The notes under the pieces were generated by a model, which was given only the letters and a program-made list of their open reading frames with translations, was not told the origin of the DNA and searched no databases. 16,755 nt of DNA from Acidobacteriota bacterium (GTDB taxonomy: Bacteria; Acidobacteriota; Terriglobia; Terriglobales; Acidobacteriaceae): positions 1 to 16,755 of the forward strand of contig JAJXXN010000100.1 of the NCBI GenBank assembly GCA_021781075.1, given 5' to 3'. Shown piece after piece: positions 7,115-13,085 of this stretch. Position 1 is the first letter of the stretch. Each line of letters opens with the position of its first letter. A program made the translations under genes and the position numbers.

Positions 7115-7479
7115 AGTATACGACTCTTTCCAGGGCGGCTTGTGCGCAACTTGGACTGGTTTCATAGTACCAAAGCTGTGCAATTGTCCTTCGATGAAAC
7201 ACTGACCGGGGCGCGCAAAAGCAGGGCGTCATGAGGCTTGGTGACGCGAAAAAATACAGGCGAGGAATTAAATTATTGTTGAGCCGGCGTGTGGCGGAAT
7301 GTTTTTTTTGCGCAATTAGAAGAAAAGGCTTTGTAATTGAACAGGTTACCAGCTACCATCTTTAGTAACACTGGGACACACTTCTTTCCATTCTTTGCTT
7401 TGCAACTGGAAGACTCTCTTGTAAACTTCGAGAAGTACTCTCTAACGAGAGGTCTGCACATTTATTAAGGAGACCCTTG
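7115..7479. promoter_or_regulatory. Divergent intergenic region between ugd and the outer-membrane protein gene
   Basis: This 365-bp gap is visibly more AT-rich than its surroundings and holds no convincing gene; a 62-codon minus-strand frame inside it has no family likeness. It must carry the promoters of both divergent genes. Dyads seen: GCGTCA/TGACGC (7226-7231 with 7242-7247), CAATTA/TAATTG (7313-7318 with 7334-7339) and GTTAC/GTAAC (7345-7349 with 7365-7369). A T8 tract sits at 7302-7309. A weak sigma-70-like pair for the plus strand is TTGCAA (7400-7405) and TAAACT (7422-7427), 16 bp apart. A small hairpin CTCTC-TAAC-GAGAG (7438-7451) precedes the ribosome binding site. Confidence 0.45.
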
Positions 7480-8064
7480 ATGCGTTTCAAATTGATTCTT
7501 GCCGGCCTCTTGATACTGACGGCGATGCCTGTAGTTGCACAGGTTGTACCACAGGCTACTGACAGTTCTTCGCCTCTTTATGCTGGCATTGGCTACTCAC
7601 GATTTTCGCCGGACTGGGGTCCGGGACGCACCCTGGATGGTCTCGATGCCTATGTGGGAATCATGTTTCCCCATCGGTTTCATATTCCAAATGGCTTTGG
7701 GATTGAAGCCGAAGGGCGGGATATGTTCTTCAATCCCTCCACAAATGTGCCAAATTACATCAAATCCGAGGCCAGCCTGGGTGGAGGCTTGATCTACAAA
7801 TACCAGCACTGGCAGAAATTCCGCCCCTATGGGAAGTTTTTTTATGAGGCGGGCAGGATTGATTACCCGTACTACAGCCTCCCGGATGCCTACGCATACA
7901 GCACTTTGACCGTGATGGGCGGCGGCCTTGAGTACAAGGTGAAGACCCATTACTGGATTCGCGCCGACTATTCCTATGAACGCTGGCCAAACCTCTTCAA
8001 ACTCGGCAAGGATTTGAACCCTGTGGGCGTGACCGTGGGCATGACCTACAACTTCATGCGTTGA
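7480..8064 (+). CDS. Small outer-membrane beta-barrel protein
   Basis: This 194-aa protein has a signal peptide (about 1-20, ending VVA before QV). Alternating hydrophobic and aromatic strands follow: LYAGIGYSRF, DAYVGIMF, FGIEAEGRDMFF, EASLGGGLIYKY, RPYGKFFYEAG, LTVMGGGLEYKV, HYWIRADYSYERW and GVTVGMTYNFMR. About eight strands fit an OmpA/opacity-type barrel of the outer membrane. The last residue is Arg after YNFM rather than the usual terminal Phe. The start is ATG 7480, with a strong AAGGAG at 7467-7472 and a 7-nt spacer; TTG 7477 is an alternative. A strong terminator follows. It stands alone as a transcription unit. A porin or adhesion role is possible but not shown. Confidence 0.85.
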   Translation: MRFKLILAGLLILTAMPVVAQVVPQATDSSSPLYAGIGYSRFSPDWGPGRTLDGLDAYVGIMFPHRFHIPNGFGIEAEGRDMFFNPSTNVPNYIKSEASLGGGLIYKYQHWQKFRPYGKFFYEAGRIDYPYYSLPDAYAYSTLTVMGGGLEYKVKTHYWIRADYSYERWPNLFKLGKDLNPVGVTVGMTYNFMR

Positions 8065-8086
8065 TCGTGGGAAGCAGGCGGTATTC

Positions 8087-8127
8087 GGGCGGTCTGCATT
8101 CAGAGTGCGGGCCGCCTTTGTATTTTT
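8087..8127 (+). terminator. Strong intrinsic terminator
   Basis: The 11-pair stem GGCGGTCTGCA (8088-8098) with TGCGGGCCGCC (8106-8116), two of them G-U pairs, has a 7-nt loop TTCAGAG and is followed by TTTGTATTTTT (8117-8127). It lies 23 bp after the stop of the barrel-protein gene. A flanking perfect 8-bp repeat, GCAGGCGG (8074-8081) with CCGCCTGC (8140-8147), surrounds it and could form an alternative pairing. Confidence 0.88.
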
Positions 8128-8186
8128 CACCGGCATTTCCCGCCTGCATGCGCGAATCGGTGAAACTCTCGTACTATTGAACAGCC

Positions 8187-8948
8187 ATGGCAGAGAAAAT
8201 GCCCATTCTTCCCAGACAATTTGTGCTTGGCATTCCTTTTGTGACAGCCCCGTTGCACGAAGTCCTTGACCGCGTGGAGAGTGGGGGCGGGCTGGTGGTT
8301 CTGCCATCGGGGCCGGGCATGCGCACGCTTGATTCCGACGCGGTGTATCGGGAGGCGCTGCTGGGCGCTGATTATCCATTGCCCGACAGTGGCTTCATGG
8401 TGCTGGCGTGGAACCTGCTCCACCGGCCGAGGCTGAAAAAGCTCTCCGGTTACAAATACATTGTGGCGCTGCTCGACCGCAAAACCCTGCACGAGCCCGG
8501 CGCCTCATTCTGGGTGATGCCCTCGGCAGAGAGCGCCGCGCGGAACCGTGAATTTTTGGCCGGCAAGGGAATTGCACTCGACGACGCGCACACGTATATT
8601 GCCCCGCTCTATCAGCCGCCGTTTGAGGACCCGGTGTTGCTCTCCAGGCTGGAGGCGTTGCGCACGCGCCATGTTTTTTTGACGGTGGGCGGTGGCGTGC
8701 AGGAGCCGCTGGGAAATTACCTGCGCAGGAACTTGAGCTACCGCCCGGCGATTCACTGCATCGGCGCGGCGATAGGTTTTTTGAGCGGCGACCAAGTGGA
8801 GATTCCGCGCTGGGTTGACCGCGCGACGCTCGGCTGGTTGTGGCGGATCCTCTGGCGCCCGGCGCGGTTTATTCCCCGCTACTGGCAGGCACGGCATTTG
8901 TTCGGGCTGATTTGGCGCTGCCACGACCGGCTCCCTGAATTGCGTTAG
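8187..8948 (+). CDS. WecG/TagA/CpsF-family glycosyltransferase (GT26)
   Basis: This 253-aa protein fits the family that adds N-acetylmannosamine-type or other sugars to undecaprenyl-linked intermediates at the inner face of the membrane. Seen motifs, by position along the family: LGADYPLPDSGF (59-70) with the presumed catalytic Asp67; LSGYKY (86-91) where the family has R-x-x-G-x-D; TVGGGVQE (166-173) matching the GxxxxQE element; IGAAIGFLSG (192-201); and PRWVDRATLGWLWRILWRPARF with RYW, matching the conserved C-terminal P-x-W...GLEWL-x-R...P-x-R. The C-terminal basic and aromatic stretch suggests membrane contact. The acceptor and donor cannot be told. It lies before gmd and fcl, consistent with surface glycan assembly. 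No ribosome binding site; TACTAT at 8172-8177 lies 9 nt before the ATG. Start at the ATG 8199 is an alternative. Confidence 0.85.
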   Translation: MAEKMPILPRQFVLGIPFVTAPLHEVLDRVESGGGLVVLPSGPGMRTLDSDAVYREALLGADYPLPDSGFMVLAWNLLHRPRLKKLSGYKYIVALLDRKTLHEPGASFWVMPSAESAARNREFLAGKGIALDDAHTYIAPLYQPPFEDPVLLSRLEALRTRHVFLTVGGGVQEPLGNYLRRNLSYRPAIHCIGAAIGFLSGDQVEIPRWVDRATLGWLWRILWRPARFIPRYWQARHLFGLIWRCHDRLPELR

Positions 8949-8956
8949 GGCGGTTC

Positions 8957-8977
8957 TGTGCGGGAGTCTGCCGCATA
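8957..8977 (+). terminator. Hairpin after the glycosyltransferase gene, no T tract
   Basis: TGTGCGG (8957-8963) can pair with CCGCATA (8971-8977), including one G-U pair, across a 7-nt loop, starting 9 bp after the stop. No T run follows, so termination is uncertain; it might also be a leader hairpin for gmd. Confidence 0.3.
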
Positions 8978-9065
8978 ACACAATCAAACTGTAAAATGAA
9001 TGAAGCCTATGGGCTTCGCGCCGGTTGAGCGGCGAAGCAGAAGGCTGGAGCGACAGGCCGCAATC

Positions 9066-10154
9066 ATGAAAAAAGCTCTCATCACGGGCATCACCGGGCA
9101 GGATGGCGCGTACCTGGCCGAACTTTTGATAGCGAAGGGCTATGAGGTGCACGGCATCAAGCGCCGTTCCTCGCTCTTCAACACGCAGCGCATTGACCAT
9201 TTATACGACGACCCGCACCAGCAGAAGCCGCGGCTGTTGCTGCATTATGGAGACATGACGGACTCGTTGAGCCTGCTGCGGACCATCGGGCAGATTGAGC
9301 CGGACGAGATCTACAACTTGGCCGCACAGAGCCATGTGAAGGTCTCCTTCGAGGAGCCGGAGTACACGGCCGACACGGACGCGCTCGGCGTTTTGCGGAT
9401 ACTGGAGGCGATCCGGCTGCTGGGCCTGGAGAAGAAGACACGCTTTTATCAGGCTTCCACCTCGGAGATGTACGGGCTGGTCAGCGAGACACCGCAAACC
9501 GAGACGACGCCCTTCCATCCCCGCTCGCCCTATGGCGTGGCCAAGGTCTACGGCTACTGGATCACGGTGAATTACCGCGAGGCCTATGGCATTTACGCGT
9601 CGAATGGCATCCTGTTCAACCATGAGTCGCCGGTGCGCGGCGAGACGTTTGTGACGCGCAAGATCACGCGCGGATTGAGCCGCATCCTGGTGGGACTGGA
9701 TGACTGCCTGTACATGGGCAACCTCGACTCACTGCGCGACTGGGGCCACGCGCGCGATTTTGTCGAGGCACAGTGGCTGATTTTGCAGCACGGGCGCGCG
9801 GATGATTTTGTGATTGCCACCGGCGAGCAGCACAGCGTGCGCGAGTTCATCACCCTGGCCGCGGCCGAACTGGGCATGAAGGCTGAGTGGCGCGGCAAGG
9901 GCCTGGATGAGCAGTTGGTCGACGATAACGGAAAAACAATTCTGCGCATCGACCCGCGCTTCTTCCGCCCGGCGGAGGTGGACACATTGCTGGGCAACGC
10001 CGATAAGGCGCGCAACCTGCTGGGCTGGAAGCCACGGCACAGTTTTGAGGAGTTGATTCGCGAGATGGTGGCGGAAGACCTGAACCTGGCGAGCCGCGAG
10101 TTGCTGGTCAAAAAGCACGGCTATGAGGCCGCTGCGGGATTCAAGGACCACTGA
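9066..10154 (+). CDS. gmd: GDP-mannose 4,6-dehydratase
   Basis: This 362-aa extended SDR enzyme converts GDP-mannose to GDP-4-keto-6-deoxymannose using NADP+. The nucleotide-binding motif GITGQDG (8-14) is the family hallmark, followed by HGIKRRSS (29-36), which contacts the NADP phosphate. The catalytic set is STSEMYG (131-137: Thr132, Glu134) and YGVAK (Tyr156, Lys160). Also seen are NHESPVRGETFVTRKITRG and RDWGHARDFVEA, both strongly conserved in Gmd. The start MKKALITGITG at 9066 fits the family; an in-frame ATG at 9000 would add 22 odd residues. The ribosome binding site is weak (GGAG 15 nt away). Its stop overlaps the fcl start by one base, so the two are co-translated and make GDP-L-fucose. 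Confidence 0.97.
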   Translation: MKKALITGITGQDGAYLAELLIAKGYEVHGIKRRSSLFNTQRIDHLYDDPHQQKPRLLLHYGDMTDSLSLLRTIGQIEPDEIYNLAAQSHVKVSFEEPEYTADTDALGVLRILEAIRLLGLEKKTRFYQASTSEMYGLVSETPQTETTPFHPRSPYGVAKVYGYWITVNYREAYGIYASNGILFNHESPVRGETFVTRKITRGLSRILVGLDDCLYMGNLDSLRDWGHARDFVEAQWLILQHGRADDFVIATGEQHSVREFITLAAAELGMKAEWRGKGLDEQLVDDNGKTILRIDPRFFRPAEVDTLLGNADKARNLLGWKPRHSFEELIREMVAEDLNLASRELLVKKHGYEAAAGFKDH

Positions 10155-11137
10155 TGACTGCCATCCAGCCTCAGAGCCGTATCTTTGTCGCCGGGCACCG
10201 CGGGCTGGCCGGCTCGGCGCTGGTGCGATGCCTGGGCCGCAAGGGCTATGGCGGGCTGATTACACGCGCGCACAATGAACTGGAATTGCGCGACAAAAAC
10301 GCGGTGGAGGAATTTTTTGTCGCGGAGAAGCCGGAGTATGTGCTCTTGGCAGCGGCGCATGTGGGCGGCATTGAGGCAAACTTCACGCAGCCGGTGGATT
10401 TTTTGCTAAACAACCTGGAGATTCAGAACAACGTGATCTCCGCGGCGGCGGCCCACGGTGTGAAGCGGCTGCTGTTTCTGGGCTCAAGCTGCATCTATCC
10501 GCGCCTGGCTGCGCAGCCGATTCAAGAGTCAAGCCTGATGACCGGGCCATTGGAATTCACGAACCAGCCCTATGCGGTTGCCAAGATTGCGGGCATCGAG
10601 CTTTGCCACGCATTCAACCGTCAACAGGGGACAAAATTCATCGCCGCCATGCCGACCAATTTGTATGGCGTGGGTGACAACTACCATCCCGGGCACTCGC
10701 ATGTGCTGCCGGCGCTCTTGCGCAAGGTGCATGAGGCAAAGGCGCGCGGCGAGGGTTCGATCACGGTTTGGGGCACAGGCGCGCCACGGCGCGAGTTTCT
10801 TTACGCGGATGATTTTGCCGAGGCGGCAATCCACCTGCTCGAACTTGAAGACGGGAAGTACGGAATGCTGCTTGATCCTGTGCGGCCGCCGATTATCAAC
10901 ATTGGATTCGGCAGCGATGTGACGATTGCGGAACTGGCGGCGATGATTTGCCGCATTCTCGGCTTCGGAGGCGCGCTGCGCTTCGACAACTCCAAGCCGG
11001 ACGGCACTCCGCGCAAGCTCATGGACTCCAGCCGCATGCGCGCATTAGGATGGGCGCCACGGATTGGTTTGGAAGAGGGCATCCGGCTCGCCTACGAGGA
11101 TGCGCGCAGGATCTTTGCGCCGGGCCTGGGTGCGTGA
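10154..11137 (+). CDS. fcl: GDP-L-fucose synthase (epimerase/reductase)
   Basis: This 327-aa SDR enzyme takes the Gmd product through 3,5-epimerisation and NADPH reduction to GDP-L-fucose. It has GHRGLAG (14-20), the conserved LRDKNAV after the second strand, and AAHVGGIEAN (67-76). The catalytic elements are GSSCIYP (110-116: Ser111 or Ser112, Cys113) and YAVAK (Tyr140, Lys144). NLYGVGDNYHPGHSHVLPALL carries the second acid/base His (His183). The C-terminal DGTPRKLMDSSRM segment binds GDP. The ATG overlaps the gmd stop (TGATG), with AAGGA at 10143-10147 as a well-placed ribosome binding site. The length matches the family (about 320 aa). Confidence 0.97.
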   Translation: MTAIQPQSRIFVAGHRGLAGSALVRCLGRKGYGGLITRAHNELELRDKNAVEEFFVAEKPEYVLLAAAHVGGIEANFTQPVDFLLNNLEIQNNVISAAAAHGVKRLLFLGSSCIYPRLAAQPIQESSLMTGPLEFTNQPYAVAKIAGIELCHAFNRQQGTKFIAAMPTNLYGVGDNYHPGHSHVLPALLRKVHEAKARGEGSITVWGTGAPRREFLYADDFAEAAIHLLELEDGKYGMLLDPVRPPIINIGFGSDVTIAELAAMICRILGFGGALRFDNSKPDGTPRKLMDSSRMRALGWAPRIGLEEGIRLAYEDARRIFAPGLGA

Positions 11138-11178
11138 CTTGGCAATTGCCCTGCACAATGCAACTTTCCTACTTCGGC

Positions 11179-11184
11179 TAGAAT
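11179..11184 (+). promoter_or_regulatory. pgi: Possible -10 element of pgi
   Basis: TAGAAT lies 10 nt before the pgi ATG, and no ribosome binding site is visible. No good -35 hexamer is found at 16-18 bp. If used, the transcript would be leaderless or nearly so. The short palindrome GGCAATTGCC (11141-11150) lies upstream in the same 57-bp gap. Confidence 0.35.
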
Positions 11185-11194
11185 CTATTTTGAT

Positions 11195-12910
11195 ATGAAA
11201 CTTCACTTTCAGCTTCCTTCGCAACTTCTTTCCGCTCTCGATGCCGCCGCCGCCGATTGGCAAACCAACCACAAGCTCGACCGCTTCTGGCAAAAGGACG
11301 CCAGCCTCTGGACATCGGATGGCGAGGAGAAGTGGCTGGGCTGGACGAACATCGTCGAGCGCCAGCAGGCCAACCTGCCCGCACTGGCGGAACTGGCCAT
11401 TGATGTGCGCGACGGCAAATATGAAAGCCTGGTTCTGCTCGGCATGGGCGGCTCCAGCCTTTGTCCCGAGGTGCTTTCGCTGACCTTTGGCCGCCAGGCG
11501 GGTTATCCCGCCCTGCACATTGTGGATTCCACCAACCCGGCGCAGGTCAAATCGGTCCGCGACAAGATTGATTTTGAGAAGACCCTCTTTATCGTCGCCA
11601 GCAAGAGCGGCTCAACGCTCGAACCGAATGTGCTGAAGCAGTATTTTTTCCAGGAGGCCAAGATTCTGCTCGGCTCCGAGATGGCCGGCAGCCACTTCAT
11701 CGCCATCACCGACCCGGGCTCGAAGATGGAGCAGGTGGCGCGGGCCGACAAGTTTCGCTACATCTTCTACGGCGACCCGGAGATTGGCGGGCGCTACTCC
11801 GCGCTGTCAAATTTTGGCGTGGTTCCGGCAACCTGCGCCGGGCTGGATGTGGCGCGCATGCTCAACGAGGCGTCCGGTGCGGTGGCCGCCGCGAAGCTGC
11901 CGGCGGCTGAAAACCACGCGCTGCAGATTGGCCTCTTGATGGGGCTGGCGGCGAACCATGGGCGAGACAAGATCACGATTTTCACCTCACCGGAGATTCA
12001 TGACCTGGGCGCATGGATGGAGCAGTTGATTGCCGAGTCTACCGGCAAGGGGGGCAAGGGCATCACCCCGGTGGACCGCGAGGCGGTGATGGCACCGGAG
12101 TATTACGGCAATGACCGCATCTTTGCCTACATCCGGCTCACCGACACCGCGGACACAAGTGCCCAGGCGGATCTGGACAAGAAGGTTGCGGCGATTGCCG
12201 CGGCCGGCCATCCGGTTGCAACCATCGGGATTGACAGCCGCTATGGCATCTTCGGGCAATTCTTCACCTGGGAGGTTGCCACGGCGGTGGCCGGCTCGGT
12301 GATGGGCATCAACCCATTCAATCAGCCGGATGTGGAGTCGGCGAAGGTGGAGGCGCGCGCCCTGACCGAGGCATACGAGAAGACCGGCAAACTGCCGGAG
12401 CGCACCGCCTTTTACGAAGGCGAGGGCGTGAAGCTCTTTGCCACCGCTGAGTACGCCGCCAAGTTGGCCGCGGGCGGCAAATCACTGGCCGGGATTCTGA
12501 GCGCGCACTTCGGGCAACTCAAGGCGGGCGATTACTTTGCGGCGCTGGCCTACCTGCCGATGTTCCCGGAGCATGAGGCGGCGGTGCAGCAACTGCGCCA
12601 TCGTGTCCTGGAAAAGAAGCGTGTGGCAACGTGCGTGGGATTTGGCCCCAGGTTTTTGCACTCTACCGGGCAGGATTACAAAGGCGGGCCGAATACCGGC
12701 GTCTTTTTGCAAATTACGTCAGGGCATGAAGCCGACCTTGGTATTCCGGGGCAGAAGCTGACCTTCGGGGTGGTGATTGACGCGCAGGCCGAGGGGGACA
12801 TTGCGGTGCTGGAGGCGCGTGGACGGCGCGCGCTGCGCGTGCACCTTGGGGCCGATGTGGCGGCGGGGCTGGCCAAATTAAACCGTGCGGTTGAAGCCGC
12901 GCTGGCATAA
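11195..12910 (+). CDS. pgi: Glucose-6-phosphate isomerase, transaldolase-fusion type but stand-alone
   Basis: This 571-aa cytosolic enzyme should interconvert glucose-6-P and fructose-6-P. Two SIS sugar-isomerase halves are visible: GMGGSSLCPE (83-92) and SKSGST (136-141), which bind phosphate, then AESTGKGGKG (280-289) with Glu281, NPFNQPDVE (373-381) and FLHSTGQDYKGGPN (487-500) with His489 and Lys496, the likely catalytic residues. These motif versions are those of the isomerase half of bifunctional transaldolase/PGI proteins (about 950 aa), not of the E. coli-type enzyme. Here no transaldolase domain is attached and no separate tal gene lies in the window. The assignment of catalytic residues is by family resemblance. 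It follows fcl by 57 bp and supplies the hexose-P pool for both nucleotide-sugar routes. Confidence 0.93.
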   Translation: MKLHFQLPSQLLSALDAAAADWQTNHKLDRFWQKDASLWTSDGEEKWLGWTNIVERQQANLPALAELAIDVRDGKYESLVLLGMGGSSLCPEVLSLTFGRQAGYPALHIVDSTNPAQVKSVRDKIDFEKTLFIVASKSGSTLEPNVLKQYFFQEAKILLGSEMAGSHFIAITDPGSKMEQVARADKFRYIFYGDPEIGGRYSALSNFGVVPATCAGLDVARMLNEASGAVAAAKLPAAENHALQIGLLMGLAANHGRDKITIFTSPEIHDLGAWMEQLIAESTGKGGKGITPVDREAVMAPEYYGNDRIFAYIRLTDTADTSAQADLDKKVAAIAAAGHPVATIGIDSRYGIFGQFFTWEVATAVAGSVMGINPFNQPDVESAKVEARALTEAYEKTGKLPERTAFYEGEGVKLFATAEYAAKLAAGGKSLAGILSAHFGQLKAGDYFAALAYLPMFPEHEAAVQQLRHRVLEKKRVATCVGFGPRFLHSTGQDYKGGPNTGVFLQITSGHEADLGIPGQKLTFGVVIDAQAEGDIAVLEARGRRALRVHLGADVAAGLAKLNRAVEAALA

Positions 12911-12920
12911 TTTCGAACGG

Positions 12921-12939
12921 GGGCCGGCTTGTCCGGCCC
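12921..12939 (+). terminator. GC-rich hairpin after pgi
   Basis: The perfect 7-pair stem GGGCCGG (12921-12927) with CCGGCCC (12933-12939) and loop CTTGT starts 10 bp after the pgi stop. No T tract follows, so it is a possible non-canonical terminator or 3'-end stabiliser. Confidence 0.5.
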
Positions 12940-12973
12940 GGATGCGATCACTCATCCCCCGGGCAATATTCCC

Positions 12974-13001
12974 GCAACTTTCACCACCTTAGTGTGTCTA
13001 A
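12974..13001 (+). promoter_or_regulatory. ECF-sigma-like promoter before the BON-domain gene
   Basis: GCAACTT (12974-12980) and GTCTAA (12996-13001) are separated by 15 bp. AAC-type -35 and GTC/TCTAA-type -10 boxes at this spacing are the general form used by extracytoplasmic-function sigma factors. A normal sigma-70 pair is not seen here. The fit with an exported envelope protein makes it plausible; use of this promoter is inferred. Confidence 0.45.
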
Positions 13002-13085
13002 AAGAGTGCAGTGACAGAGCGGTCTGCGCTGGTTTTTCCGCAATCTTGCCAGGGCCCGGAGCCGGGGGCCGGAAGTGAGGCAGCA

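Noticed and set aside
7273..7461. 62-codon minus-strand frame in the ugd/barrel gap
   Set aside because: It lies in AT-rich intergenic DNA, has no family likeness, and runs against the ribosome binding site and leader of the barrel-protein gene.
11141..11150. Palindrome GGCAATTGCC upstream of pgi as an operator
   Set aside because: A 10-bp self-complementary word is expected by chance about once per kilobase, and nothing else nearby supports a binding site.
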